This document shows, piece by piece, positions 24,201-39,300 of a stretch of DNA of 64,000 nt. The notes under the pieces were generated by a model that did no database searches, had not been told where the DNA came from, and saw nothing but the letters and a program-made list of their open reading frames with translations. Source of the stretch: Erythrophleum ivorense (Eukaryota > Streptophyta > Magnoliopsida > Fabales > Fabaceae); contig JAIUCV010000103.1 of the NCBI GenBank assembly GCA_026724425.1, positions 1,922,001 through 1,986,000 of the forward strand, written 5' to 3'. The position numbers were made by a program, and so were the translations under genes. Within the stretch, counting starts at the first letter, position 1, and each line of letters opens with the position of its first letter.

Positions 24201-27200
24201 TAAATGCATATGAGATGGGATAATGCATAATGCTAGTTACTAACAACATTTTTGTTAGCCCTTGATGTACCTTGGATATCACCACATGATTTATATGATT
24301 GACTACTAGAATGGTACTAAGCTAAATATTCTTTGATTGTTCATGTGTTGAGCACTCATGTCTAGATATGAGGTTATTTACCCTCGTGGGCTACATGCCC
24401 AAGTTAGTATATATTAGATGTTAGAGTTTTACACGAGCCTTTTTAATGAAAATTTTTTATTAAATTATTTTTTTTCTATAATGACTTTTTTTATTTAGCA
24501 TCAAACTTGCATATGTTTAAACTTAATTTTTAATTATTAGTCACAATTTTCTCCTATTAACTTTGTATGTTGATTAAAATATCACAGCCTATATGTTCAT
24601 TGTACATTAATGCATTAATAATATAATGAACCAATTTTTCCATTAACTCAATTCTTTTAGCTTCTTATACATATCAACTAATTCACATATATTTTTATTT
24701 TAAAATTTATAAATTTGAATTTTCATAACAATTATTTCATGCCCTTCCATATTTACAATTTTTGTTATTTATTATTATTATATAAAAACTTATTTTTATT
24801 TAAAAAAATTATGTGTCCACTCATCCCTTTAGTTATCGTGCTTTATTTTTTATTTAATGGATGTTACAACTCATTCAATTATTTATTATTGTAGAAAGGA
24901 AAATTTATGTCCAATGCTCCTTCAATGGGGTTCAAGAGAGTTGTTATTGAAGAGCTAGTTGTTAGGTTGTCTAGTATGAATATTGTCTTTGCATATGTTT
25001 GTTTGTACTTTATAATTGGTTCCACATACTACAAGTAGGATCCCCTCTTTGTTAGTCATGTTATTTGTCAAATAGAAAGTGAAAGCAAAGCTTTCTTTTA
25101 TAAATTTTGACTAGTTGGTTGTTGTAAGCAAATTTGGATTGTCTTGCTTTTAAGAGGACACTTTATCAAATTCTCTATAGCAAGTCAACACAAATTAATT
25201 TGATTTTGGCAATTATAAAATCTTGAAACTTATAGAAATGAATGAAATGATGGAATTATGTTCAATTTGGAATTGTTTTCCATAAAATTATGCATGGAAA
25301 ACATATAAGGATTTGTTGTAGTCAAGCTTATGGATGCAAGATTTGTGCGGATCACATCTTTGTTTCAGGGCATAACAATGACAACTACAAGTTCTTCACT
25401 CATATTGACCCTTTTTGCTTTAATAATTCCCTTTTGCTAGTAATTCCCAGATTTGGAGATGTACCAAATTATGGATAAGTGTATTAACCTCATCCTATTG
25501 TTCTAGTGTGATCCAATAATCACATGGGAAATATATACAAAATATTCTTTTCTCGTATGTTAATTTGAAAATTGTGCTTCATTATATTAACTTGGCTTCT
25601 CTACTTAGCCATAAAATATTATGGCTTGCAAACTCATCAAAAGTAAATTTATTTAAAGTAAAGTTAACATCTTCATGTCGTTTGTGATATTGAAAATTCA
25701 TTTCTTTTGCTTCGTTTAATTCCTAAATCAGATAGGATTGACAGAATTTTTCTCTAACTTTTTCACCAATATTACTGGTAATATAAAAAGTATAGTATTT
25801 CATGAATCTATTATTTTTCATGACAAAATAAATCATTGTTTTAGTAAAACATGAAAAAATTTTAAGTTATTCCAAGGCTTGATTTTAAAATATAATTTTG
25901 CTAAATATCCCATTAAATATATGAAATGTTCTAGTTATTGTGGTGTACAAAAATATGTAATTTTAACAAATTATAATTTGTAAAATATTTTATTTGAATT
26001 TCTCATTTAATCCTTCAAATTGATCAAACTCAATATGTCTCATGATTAAAACATAGACCTCACGAGGTAAAATCTTTTTTACTTCTTTCAAAAAGGTAAA
26101 TCCTTTAATCTTTTCAAAAATAGGACTTTCTTAGTCTTTCAATAAACTAATTAAATCTAGTAGATTCAATATAATCAAAATTTGCATAATCATCATCATT
26201 TTTCAAAATCAATTTTTTCAACTATTTTTCTTTTTCATTTTTTTTCAAAAAGTTTTCATATAAGATTTGTCTGGTTTTCTTGAACTGAGCTTTCTTTCCT
26301 TCAATATGAGTTTACCATATTCCATTAATAAGTCGAGAATGTTGGTCAGATCATCCAAGATCATAAAAATCTATGATTTATTTATCATTAGAAATTTGAT
26401 AAAGTAGTTTTAGTTTTTCTACTTATTACAGTTCCTTAAAAACTTTAAAAATTTTGAGATTCCCAAATTTGAGAATATAGATTCTAAAGTTCTTATATAA
26501 AACCTAGTAAATATGGGTACTAGTGTAAGATTTACACTTGATATCTAAAGTTTTCTTGAGAGGGCTGTGATAATTCTCTTTAGGATATTTCTTAACTTAG
26601 ATTCATATATCTGTTTAAGATTTTTTCCCTTTAATGTATGGTTTAGATATGTGTTAAGATAATCTATAAGAAAATTATAAGTTCTTTCAATATATTCAAT
26701 ATTCAATATATTTTGGCAAACAAAATTATACCATATAATCCTTATCGGATTTTTCGCATTTCTTTTATTTTTAAGAAAATCTCTAACTGGTTGATTATCA
26801 ATTCAAATAATGAATTCTTTTAGTGCTAAATAAATATGAAAATGTTTTACTCCATTTTTTATGGCTAATATTTCTTTTCATAAATTATATATTTCATTGC
26901 ATTCTATTTGATTTTTTTCTAAATTATAACCACAAATTAATTCTTCTTTTTAATTTTAGCCTTTAATACTGCACTCCATTATTTGTTATTAACATGAATT
27001 TCTAAAATTAATTTATTTCCTATTTTAGAAAAATAAATTGTTAGTAAATTATTAATTTTACCTTTTTATCTTTTTTACTATCTTAGTGTTTTAATTTTTT
27101 TTTCAAATAGTTTATTCTTTTTAAAAATTTTTTCTAATAAAGGTTTTTATTTACTAAAAATATTTTTTATAAAATTTCTTCTATTGTTAAATATTCCTAA

Positions 27201-29590
27201 GAAATTTTGAAATTGCTTCTTATCTATCAATTTATTAGGAAGACTTTTTTATTTTTGAAATAATTTGATCTTGTAATTTTATACCAAAATTTATTATTCT
27301 TAATCCTAAATATTCAAACTCATTTTGTTCTACTTCAATCTTTTATGGATTGAGTATAATACCTATTTCTACAAACTTATCACATATCATTTTTATGTGT
27401 TTTTTATTATCTTATTCTATATTAAAAAAAGTCAAATTTTCATCTTAATACACTACAAAAAATCTTTAAGAACTACACAAAAATTTATTAAAAAATTTTA
27501 AAGATTCATATAACTTTATTACATTTATGTTTATGGTTTTTTTACTATTTGTATTAAGATTTCTAACCTTTATTTGTAAAACTTATATGATTATGATTTA
27601 TTTCTAATGGATAATGTTTCTTTAAGATGTTTGTTACTAAAAGAAAATATCTATACATAAAAGGAAAATATATTTTTTTTGTATAAACATTTACTATTTC
27701 ATAACCAAATTAAAATATTATTAGCTTTATACTCTATAAGAGTTTCTTTATCATCTATTGCACTTGTCATAATGGATATTTTTAACCTTTTTCATTTTTT
27801 GGTTAGTAAGGCAATATTTTTACAGGCACTTTTGTAGCACCTGTATCTATTAAAATATCTAATTGATATTGTTTATATCCTTTAAATTTAAATTGTCTTC
27901 ACACATAAGTTTAATATTTTTTATTTTGATTATGAGAAAAAAAATATTTCTTCATTTCTCAATTTCAATTTTGATATTGCTACCATATTGACATTATCTC
28001 TTCTATGGAATTTTGACTAAAAGAGTTTCTATTAGGAAATATAGGTATATAAGAGTTTTCAAATCCATTGTTATATTCTTCTTGATTAGAAGTATTAACT
28101 GGTGTAAGCTTAGGTAAAAAGTTTCCTACCATGGCTCTTTTATCTTTTAAATATAAATTTGATCATGAAGTGTTTACTTCTATTGGTTGATATTCCTATT
28201 TGTCAGTAACATATTGTAATAGCCATTCTAATGATATCTCTAAGCCTATAATATTCATTAACCTTGATTGAATATCAGTGTCAAATTCTTGTGGTTTGAA
28301 GATTTCGTCTTATTATTTATTGTTTTGATAAATGTTTTGGCTACATTAGTTAATTCATAAATTGCTTTCTATTCTATAGCTAGACTATGATTATCCTCTT
28401 TTATAGTAATATTTTTTATCTGAATTCTTAATGTTACAGTACTTTATACATTGGCATTTGCAATAGAAATGAAATAATTTGACTTTACTTTACATCGAAC
28501 TGTTCCAATTACAAAGTTGGATTGGATTCTACCTATAACAAATTGAACTGGACTATTTATCCATATTTTGTCCATTATAATTGCTAAATAGGCGTATCCA
28601 TTCCTTGATGGAATAAAACTGTTATTTCAACTTGAATAACCCTTATATATATATATATATATATAAGTTAAGGATTTTTTTTCCTAAGCCTTTTTACTAT
28701 ATTTTTCTCAAAAATTAGAATTTCCACTGGTGTTTCCATTAAATTATTCAAAATGCCTAGTACACCAAAATTTCATTTTTGAAATCTTGTATACCTCCTT
28801 TTTTTAAAGATGTTTTAATTTATGTAATTGACTATCTTCCACAGTCATATCATCCTTTATAATCCCTTCATTTAGTTATAGTTGAAGTTTTTTGTTTAGC
28901 TACAGGTCTAAATTCATATGCTTTTATCATGAAAAGAAATTCACATTCGTTACTATCAAATAATAGATTCGAATCACTTTCACTAGCACTGATGGCTTCA
29001 TACAAAACTAATTCGTTATTAGAAATATCTTTACTAAAATAAATTTTGAATTTATTTGTATCTAACTTTTTAGTCATTTTCTTACCATCATTTCCTTTTT
29101 TAGGACATTATAGAGCTAAATAGCCTTTCTCATTACAAATGTAACATTAACAAACCATTTTTTGTTTTCAAGATCTTTTCCTTATAGACCTTTTCTTTTT
29201 CCTAATATATTTTAGTTTTCCAAATTTTTTTCATTTATATTTTTAGATTTTTTTCCCTTGATTCACTACAACCAAATACTCAATTGTTTTTTAAAAAATC
29301 ATAACAATGTTTATTTCATAATTGATTTTTAGCTTATTAAGTTGCTTCTGCCATTAAACAGTGGTTTGCATATCTAACCATATTTTTTAAATTATTATAA
29401 CCATTTAATTTTTCTAAAAAGTTATTATAACTATTATTGCATGTTTCATTCTATGGTGGTAGTAGTTTATGAAAATATTGATTTAACCAAAATTTTGAAT
29501 TTACATAATTTAATCGGTGATAATGATGTTGAATTTTTTAAGGAACTTGTTTAATTTCCTAATATTACCTAATTTTAGTAACCATAATAT
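21264..29590 (-). mobile_element. Endogenous pararetrovirus copy A (Caulimoviridae), decayed
   Basis: Read on the minus strand from ~29,590: partial coat-protein region with a CCHC zinc knuckle at ~29,147-29,105 (Cys residues recognisable, His replaced by Tyr, an internal stop); movement-protein-like region (~28,830-28,400); protease region (~28,150-27,700); reverse transcriptase and RNase H (~27,500-26,600). A long intergenic region follows, ending in the promoter (~21,640-21,400) and a tRNA-Met-type primer site (TGGTATCAACC, 21276-21266). Stops and frameshifts occur in every domain. The coat-movement-protease-RT order recalls cavemo- and solendoviruses. Parts match copies B and C in inverse orientation. 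A 3.5-kb insert (21912-25377) splits the intergenic region. Non-functional as it stands. Confidence 0.75.
21912..25377. mobile_element. LTR-like insertion inside pararetroviral copy A
   Basis: Starts TGTAATACTTGC and ends GGGCATAACA, flanked by ATGAC on both sides (21907-21911 and 25378-25382). The pararetroviral flanks, taken as adjacent, correspond to the uninterrupted text around 46,300-46,330, so this is a true insertion of 3,466 bp. Ends and a 5-bp duplication suit a solo LTR or a small LTR element. I see no coding domain inside. An ATT/ATC/GTC microsatellite-like tract lies at 23,880-23,955. Confidence 0.6.
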
Positions 29591-32500
29591 GTAGCCATCA
29601 AAGCAATGTAGCAAAGTAATATTGGTATTAGAGCAATGAAGTGAAGTAATATTTTCAATTCTATTTGCAATGAGTTTGTAAGTTTTCTTCCATCTTTTTA
29701 CTCTTATTTACTATTTAAGTTATCTGTTCCTCATTCTTAACAACATAGAATCTTATATGCTTGAGTGATAATATCCTTTGTTGCTAGCTTTATGCCATGT
29801 GCCGTTTATATGCTAAATTTGTTGAGGTGAAAACTTGTAACTGAAAAAGGTTTTATGAGCCATAAGTATGTCTAAGATAGATCACTCAACTTGTATAGAA
29901 AATGAGTTAAGAAATATTGAGAAAAATTCTTATGAACATAGGTTGGATATAGAAAAAGAAAAATAAAAAACAATATATCTGCTCTTGGTAATAGTATCAA
30001 TATTATCACAAATATAGCTGAGTTAGTTTAGGAAACTAGATGAAAAAATCACAAAATTTCATTAAGATGTAGTTAGTAGTGTAAATGTTTTAGATTAAAA
30101 AAAATTAATCAAAAAAATTAATTGATAAAAATAATCATATATTATGGTAACAAAGTTCGTGTATTAGAAGAAAACCAAAGTTTGTGTAAGATATGATTGT
30201 AGAAGACAATTAATTAGATAAATTAAAATATCTTCAAAAAGAAAAGATGCATAAGATTTCAAAAAAGAAATTTTGGAGTGCTAGGCATTTTGAACAATTT
30301 AGTAGAACACCAAAGTAAAAAAAGGCGAAGATAGAACTGTAGAAATTTCAATCTTAGACAAAAATAAACTAAAAAGGCTTAGGAAAAAAATATCTTTAAC
30401 ACATATATGTAGGAGTTATTTAAGTTAAAATAACAATTTTATTCCATCAAGGAATAGATACTCCTATTTTAGTAATTATGATAGATAAAAAATAAATAAA
30501 CAATCTAATTCAGTGTGTGTTATAGGTAGAATCCATTCTAACCTCATAATTGGAACAGTTTAATTTAAAGTAAAGCCAAATTATTTAATTTTTATTGCAA
30601 ATCTAAATTTACATAATATTGTAATATTGAGAATTCAAGGGGGAAAAACTACAAAAGATAATAGTCATAGTCTAGCTATAGAATGGAAAGCAATTCATGA
30701 ATTAACTAATATAGCCAAAACATCTATAAAAATGATAGATAATAAGACAATTGAAATCTTCAAACCATAATAATGACATTGATATTCAACCAAAGTTAAT
30801 GAATATTGGAGATTTAGAGATATGATCCGGATGATTATTAGAGGATGTTATTGATAAACATAAACATAGACTAATAGAAATGATTGCTTCAAGATCAAAT
30901 TTATATTTAAAAAATAAAAGATTCATGGTAGAAAACTTTTTACCTAATTTTGCATTAGTCAATACTTTTAATCAAGAAGAAAGTAACAATAGATCTAAAA
31001 AATCTCAAATACCTATATTTATTAACAGTAACTCTGTTAGTAAAAACTCTTCTAGTCAAAATTCCATAAGAGATAATGTCAATATATTAGCAATATCAAA
31101 ATTGAAATTAAGAAATGAATAAATACTTTTTCTTATAATTAAAATAAAAAATTATTCTTATTTCTTAGGAAAATATATATTTAAAGGATATAAACAATAT
31201 CAATTAAATGTATTAATTAATTCAAGTACTATAACAACTACCCATAGAAATAATGCTTTGCCAACCAAAAAATGAAAAAAGTTTAAAAGACCTATTATGA
31301 TAAGTGCAATAGATGATAAAGATACTCTTACAAAGTATAAAACTAATAATATTTCAATTTATTTAGGAAATAATGAACTTATTATGCCAAACATATTCTG
31401 TTTTCCTTTTGTGGATGGAGATTCTCTTTTAAGGACAAACTTCCTAAAGAAATGTTATCCATTAAAAACAAATCATAATCACATAGGTCTTACAAATAAA
31501 AAATTGAAAATCTCAATACCTCTAGTTAAAAACCATAAACATAAATGTGATAAAGTTGTATAAATCTTTAAAATTTTTTTAAAAAATTTCTATGCAATCT
31601 TTAAAGATTTATATGTATTGTATTTAGATGAAATTTTGTTTTTCTCTAATACAGAGGAAGATTATTAAAAAAAATTCTAAAAATAGTATGTGATAAATTC
31701 TTAAAAACAAATATCATACTCAATTAAAAAAAGATTGAAGTAGAATAAAATGAGATTGAATATTTAGGATTAAGACCAACAAAATTTGGCATAAAATTAT
31801 AGGATCATATTCTCTTGAAAATAAAAAGTTTTCCCAATGAATTAATATATCAAAAAACAATTACAAAGTTTCTTAAGAATACTTAACTATGAAAGATGTC
31901 AAAACCACTCTCTTTAAGAGTTAAACTATGTAATTAATACACAATATGTACTTAATTTCCAGTGAAAGTCTAAGCTAAACCCCTGTCTTATACTTAGGCA
32001 CTAGCTAGTTAAAAAAAGCACTAAGGATAATATCTAGCTATTAGCTAGCTATGAAAAAAAAGAACCTAAGTTAAAGTTTATAAAATGGAGGCTAGATCAA
32101 ATTGTTAGCCTAATCATAATTACTAATTTCATTATTTAATTCCTAATAAATCAACTTAGTTTGTTAAGTAATATGCTTTAAAAATAACTTCAAAAAAGCA
32201 AGCATGATACTTCTTTCTAAAGGGTTTAGATGAGTTTTTTTGGAGAAAAAGTGATGATACCCTTTCATCCTTGGGAATAACAAACAGGGACATCCATGAA
32301 AATCCAAGTAATTTGGCTCAACTTGCTACAAATCATAGGAAACAAATATAAGCAATTTGTTAAGCTAACCACCTGAACTTCTTTTACATTGCTACAATAC
32401 CTCCTAAACATGTTCTAAAATTCCATAGGGACCTAGCTATTAACATACAATAGCCTTTACACCTTAAAATAGAATTTGGACAATTGCATACTCATTTTTT

Positions 32501-32805
32501 ACATAGTAACAATAATAATAGCAAAGTAGAAAATTTGCACACTTTTAAGCTATAAAAATTTCCTAAACAACCTCAATTATTTTACGCTAAGGCTTTTATT
32601 CATTATCCTTATCACCCAAGTGCACTTTTAAAGCACAAGAGTAACACCAAAAACTTAGCTAAAACAATCCTCATATAGTGACCACAGAAGTAGCTTAAAA
32701 AAATGGGATAGCAACTAAAAAGTTTTTGCACACTTTAAAGCCTTCAACTTAAACCAAAACATCACCAATTCAAAATAGTTCAAGTTAAGACCCTTGCCTA
32801 CTATT

Positions 32806-34006
32806 TGATAATTTGACATTATTATATTTTATATCCCTCATATTTAGTCTTAATAATCATTCATTGTAGCAAATTTGATAACTTTAGGTTTCATTTTATA
32901 TTAATTGGGCTAAATTTGGATTAATAAGTTTTAATTGCATTATTATCAAATTTGGGTTTAAATCGTTGTTATTATATTTTTTTTAACAGATGCTCAATTA
33001 CTTGTATTTCTATTTTATAGATTATATGAACCAATGAAGAGAATTGGATATTTTCATATTGGGATGAGGAAATGGGCTTATTTTATTTTAGAATTGCACT
33101 ACTTTACTATTTTATTTCAGAATTGATATTGTATTTATTTTAAAAACAAAATTTTCTAAATAAGTGGATGTACCTAACTCATATAAGTCATTAGATTCTC
33201 CTTAGATCATCTTTAGTCAAATGAATAGCTTCTGGATGCCATTCATTGAGAGGGAGCCATCATCAGAATAGCATTCCATTTTCTCTGTTTTGGTTTTTCA
33301 TCCATGGCTTTCTAATATGCTTCGATAATCAATCCAAAGATTGAATTTGATATTGAACCTGAGTTCAGGGTTGCATTGAATACTGGTTTGATTTTAATTT
33401 TAGAAGAATTTCATTTTTGTTCTTGTGTTTTCATGTATTTTGTATTATTCTAGTTTGATGATTCTATTTATATGATTACTATTTTGATAAAGTTATTTGA
33501 GAACTTAGTTTATTAAATCAATTTATTAAATTGATAAATGTATTTTGAACCATGTTCGGGTTTCTATGTATTTTCTGGTTTTGTGCAGAATGATTTCGTT
33601 TCGTATTGTTAACTCAAGCACGGCTGCATTAGAATTAATGGTACGAACTGATTAACATCTTAGAAGGTAGTTTAGGAACATTAAATATTAACAACCAGAA
33701 GATTAAAATCAACCCAGAAATATTATTAGGTGACAAGGAAGGAAAAATATTAAGGGAAAGATTTTGAATTGGTTACGTTTCATTTGATTGATTTTCATTT
33801 TGTTAATTGGCTTTCTATTCTATTTAATTAGTACAATTTTGTATTCAAATCCCATTCTTTTTAATTTTAATTTTTTGTTTTTTTAAACAATTGATTTGAT
33901 TAAAAACTTCTTGAGAAATAACTTAGTGGGTATTATACTGCAAACCAGCGAAAAATCATTAATTTTAGCCAGTTTGACAACTGTAAGTGAATAATTTTCT
34001 TTACCA
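32806..34006 (+). repeat. 5' LTR of the Athila-like element
   Basis: 1,201 bp, TG...CA ends, directly repeated at 40362-41553. The primer-binding site follows at ~34012-34035. Confidence 0.85.
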
Positions 34007-34399
34007 AGATTTTAGTGCTGTTGCCGAGGAGCCAATTGATCATAATCAATTAGAATAAAAAATTCCTTAGTTCCAATTTCAATTTGGTCTTCTCATTAGG
34101 TGTTTGTGGTTATTTTTCGATATTTTCAGTATTATGACTATTTTAGGTAATGCCAATACTAAGGATGACTAACTCTAATTAAGCTAAAACTTAGTATATA
34201 TGTTTTAAGTGTTGTGAGGATTCAAAATCACAATTTGCATCAAGTTAGGCCACTTTTTGGCCAAATTTCATCGTTTAGATCACTTTTGCAATTTTTAATA
34301 TTTTTTGCTTTAATTTTTAGTGATTTTTCTATTTTTTTAATTTATTTTAGTTTTTCTTGGCATTTTTTAGGTGTTTTCTTTCATTTCATTTCACTCTCA

Positions 34400-36300
34400 A
34401 TGTATGACAAGATCCTCCAATAGAGATTTAGTTGAGTTTGATCAAAAGATTGAGAGGAGCTTTCATAAACAACTTAAAAATTGTAAGATTAAAGAAGCTA
34501 TAGTAACTGAGTTGGTTTTTTAGCTAATTGATAATATAGGAATTGATTGTGAATTAAATTTGGATTCTAGATTTAATTTTGATTTTGATTTTAAAATGGT
34601 GAATATGAATGGCAATGGGAACGATGATAGAACTCTTAGGGAATTGGCTACACCTCATGTTAACTATCAACCATTATGCATTTAATATCCTGAATTTGAT
34701 GCTACACTTGAGTTTAAATCTAGATTAATACATTTGCTTCCAAAATTTCATGGTCTTATAGGTGTGGACCTTTACAAGCATCTTAAGGAGTTTCACATGG
34801 TTTGTTTTACCATGGAACCATAAGGAATTTCAGAAGGACACATCCAGTTCAGAGCATTTCCCTTCTCACTGGATGGAGCAACTAAAGATTGACTTTACTA
34901 TAGCTTAGGCCATTACTTCTTGGAATGAATTAAAGAGAGTATTTTTGGATAAATTATTTCCTACCTTAAAAACTACTGCTATCCAAAAGGAGATTTATGA
35001 TATTAGACAAATGAATGGAGAAAAATCGAATGAATATTGGTAAAGGTTCAAGAAACTGTGTGCAAGCTATCCCCACCATCAAATCAATGACTAACTTATA
35101 ATTTAGTACTTTTTATGAAGGCTTGCTACCTATGGACAGAAGTATGGTTGATGCGGCTACAAGTGGAGTATTGATTAATAAAACCCTAGTTGCTGCTAGA
35201 GACTTAACCACAAATATAGCACAGAATGCACAACAATTTGGTACCAAGTTAAACATGCCAATCAGAGGTGAAACAAAATTTATGCCACTCCTATGGATCA
35301 ATACATAATAGAAAATAAACTTGAGGAGTTGGCATTTATGGTTAGACAGTTAGCACTTGGACAAAGACAATCTCAGCAATTTCTTGCACCTTTGTGTGGT
35401 ATTTGTTCATTAACTACACATACCACATATAAGGGCCTCCAGTTGCAAGATAATACAAAATTATGTGCAGGCATCTTCCCTGGTAGACATTTGCAGCAAT
35501 AGCAGCAAAATAGATATGACTCTTATGCAGCAACATACAATCCTGGATGGATAGATCATCTGAATTTGAGATATGACAGTGGGTCTAACCAACAACAACA
35601 ACAACAAAAATTCAATCCTCCTAGACCAAGCAACCAATAACCAATGCGACGACCAATGTAGCATATGAATAAATTAGAACGAAGTCTGAAAGATAAAGTG
35701 AAACAACTTGCAACAAATACACTCTAATTTCAGCAATGAACAAAGACAACAATTCAAAGTTTGGAAACCCAAATTAGCCAACTTGCAACAAATATCAATG
35801 AATTGAGGAGTCAAGGTTTTAGCCAATTACCTTTACAACCAATGATCAACCCAAAAGGCAATGTTAGTGCAATAACTTTGAGGAGTGGTAAGAAAGTGAA
35901 CGAGCCAATCATACCTCCAATAGAGGAGTTGTAAGAAAAAGAAAGTGATAGAGAATAACAACCACCTTCAATCCAAAACAACAATATCACATATAAGAGA
36001 GAGAATTCCACATACATAGGACCCCTTTCATTCCCCAACAGAATGACTCAATCTAAGAAAATTGCATAGGCTAAATTGGATAGGGAAATTATGGAGATGT
36101 TCAGAAAAGTCAAAGTCAATATCTCTCTACTCGAAGCAATCAAATAGATTTCAAAATATATGAAGTTTCTTAAGGAGTTGTGTACATATAGGAGGAAATT
36201 GAAAGGAAATGAGAAAATTAGTATGGGCAGAAATGTATCAGCTTTAATTTAACTAGTTATGCCTACTAAATGCAAAAATCTTGGAACACTCGCCATTCCT
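34400..36300 (+). pseudogene. gag (and protease-region) remnant of the Athila-like element
   Basis: Frame-shifted coding text. The start ACAAGATCCTCCAATAGAGA matches the usual gag N-terminus of this group. A capsid-like region lies at ~34,700-35,100, a Gln-rich stretch at ~35,590-35,700, and a block containing ITLRSGK (~35,872), which is characteristic of Athila/Tat gag-pol. Numerous stops; no intact frame. Confidence 0.7.
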
Positions 36301-36377
36301 TGCACAATAAGAAATATGCAGTTCAATAATGCTATGTTATTCTTGATACTATGAAACATCATTCATAAGAACATTCT

Positions 36378-39300
36378 ATGTTGCATGTAAATTTTATAGA
36401 CGTTTTAGTTTATGATGCTTGCGTTGATGTGGTTGTTGAACTTCTTGACATTATTGAATTTATATATGCAATTCAATATTCAAAATGCTGTGATGGACTC
36501 AATAAATACGTTGTATGTTCCGAGATTGATGCATTTTTAAATTCTGACTTTGCTTTTAAATTTACTTTTAATTTTGATGTTGAGCTTGTTTGTGTTGATG
36601 AAATTGGTTCTAATCATAGTTCTATCATTTTATTTGAAACTGTTTCTTTTGTTAAGAAAAATGAACAAGTAGACACTACTATAGACTTAAATCCACACAT
36701 ATTGGTACTTTCCATACAGCAACCACCCACACTTGAACTTAAATCTTTACTTGATAGTATCAAATATGCTTTCTTGGAAAAAGATAATAACTTACTAATA
36801 ATAATAGCAAATAACCTTCCACTTGACCATGAAATGAGATTGTTGGAGTTGTTAAAGGGAAAAAAAGAAGACAATAGGTTGGATATTGATAGATATTCTA
36901 GGGATTAGCCATTCTGCATGCATGTATAAAATTTTACTAGGAGTAGGAGCTAAGCTAGTGAGGCAATCACAAAAAAGGCTCAACCCCATGATTTTAGATT
37001 TAGTGAAGAAAATGGTAAGTAAATTACTTTCAACTAGTATTATTTATCTCATATCTAACATCAAATGGGTGAGCTTAGTGTAAGTAGTCCCCAAAAAGAT
37101 TGGTATCACAATGGTGCCTAACAAGAAGAATGAGTTTATCCCTATGAGGGTCTAAAATAGTTGAAGAGTTTGCATTGATTATAGAAAGCTAAATCAAGCA
37201 ACTAAAAATGATCATTTTTCTCTTCTTTTCATAGATCAAATATTAAAAAGATTGGCAGAAAAATCTCATTACTATTTCTTAGATAATTTTTTTGGTTATT
37301 TTCATATTCATATTGTACCAAAGGATCAGGAAAAGACTACATTCACATACCCATTTGGCACCTTTGCTTATAAAAGGATGTTATTTGAACTTTGTAATGC
37401 TTCAGGCACACTCCGATGATATATGGTGAATATCTTTTCTAATTTCTTTAAACATTGCATGGAAGTTTTCATAGATGATTTTACTATTTATGGCACTTCC
37501 TTTGATGACTATTTGATGAGTTTAAGTAGAGATGTATTGAAAAATGAATTTTGGTTTTAAATTTTGAAAAATGTTATTTTATGGTAGAGCAAGCAATTGG
37601 TTTAGGGCATGTGATTTCTAAAAATAACATTAAAGTTGATAAAGCTAAAAGTAAATATCATTGCCTTTTTATCTTATCCTATTTGTGTGCGAAAATGCAC
37701 TCTTTTCTTGGCCATGCAAGTTTTTATAGGCGATTCATTAAGGGCTTTAGTAAGATTGCTCTACCACTGTCTAGGTTTCTTCACAAGGATGCAGATTTTA
37801 ATTTTGATAAGTCATGCAAATTAGCATTTGATGAGTTGAAGAAAAGGCTAACCACCCCACCTATCATCCAATTTCCTAATTGGGAGTTTTCATTTGAATT
37901 GATGTATAATGCATCTAACTTTATTGTAGATGCAATTCTTTCTCAAAAGGTGGACAAGAAATTTCATGTGATCTCTTATGCATCCTACACCTTGGATGAG
38001 GTTTAGGCTAATTATACAACTACTGAAAAGGAGCTTTTAGCTGTTGTTTTTGCTTTAGATAAATTTTGTTCTTATTTGCTTGGTTCTAAAGTCATTGCTC
38101 ATTTTGATCATGCAGCTTTAAAGTTTCTTTTCAAGAAATTTGATACAAACATATGCTCATTAGATGGATGTTGCTCTTACAGAAATTTAACATAGAAATT
38201 ATAGATAAGAGTGGTATAAAAAATCTTATGATTGATCATTTAAGTAAAATTCTTCACTCTTCAAAATCATCCACTATCAGAGATAGTTTTTCAGATGAAC
38301 AGCAGTATTTATTGCATGGTAAAAATCTATGGTATAGGGATATGGTAAATTTCTTGATTGCTTTTGAATTGCCTACTTATTTTAAAAAGCACCAAATTAG
38401 CAAGTTTAAGAGTGAGACAAAATATTATGTTTAAGATGACCCTTACTTGTGGTGCATGTGTAGTGACCAGAGTATTAGGAGATGTGTTCCTGAATATGAA
38501 TTTACATCTATTTTACATTTTTGTTATACACTTACATGTGGTAGTTATTTTAGTTCTTAGCATACTGCTAGAAAGGTTTTAAATTCTGGACTATACTAGC
38601 CTACCTTGTTTAAGGATGTATATGAGTACTGTAAGAATTGTGCATGATGCCAACAAACAAGTAATATTTCTCTTAGAAATGAGATGCCTTAACAGTCATT
38701 ATTATTTTGTCAAATATTTGATATTTAGAGTATTGATTTCATAGGACTCTTTCCTATCTCTTTTGATTTCATATATATTCTTTCAGTTATTGATTATATT
38801 TCAAAGTGGGTAGAAGCAAAAGCCACTAGAACTAATGATTCTTCTACTATTGTAGACTTTGTTAGATCTCATATCTTCTGCAAGTTTGGCATACCTAGAG
38901 TAATTATCAGTGATCAAGGCTCTCACTTTTGTAATAAAAACATGTAATCCCTCCTCCGCAAGTATGGTGTAATATATAAAGTAGCTACTTCCTATCATCC
39001 ACAAACAAACAGTCAAGCTAAGGTTTCACATAAAGAGATAAATTTTGGAGAAGACCGTGCAGCTTAATAGAAAGGATTAGAGTAAAAGATTATAAGATAC
39101 ACTATAGGCTTATCGTACTGCCTACAAAACCCCTATAGGTATGTTTCCTTATAGATTGGGTTTTGGCCAAACATGTCACTTGCCGGTTGAGATTGAGCAT
39201 AAAGCCTACTGGCAATGAAGAAGTGTAATGTGGATCTATTTCAAGTTTGGTCTCAAAGGAAATTATAACTTTAAGAGTCTAAAGAGATTCGGTTTGAAGC

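Noticed and set aside
25290..25478. Plus-strand frame with CxxC and His residues suggesting a zinc finger
   Set aside because: It spans the junction of the LTR-like insert and the inverted pararetroviral intergenic region; chance reading.
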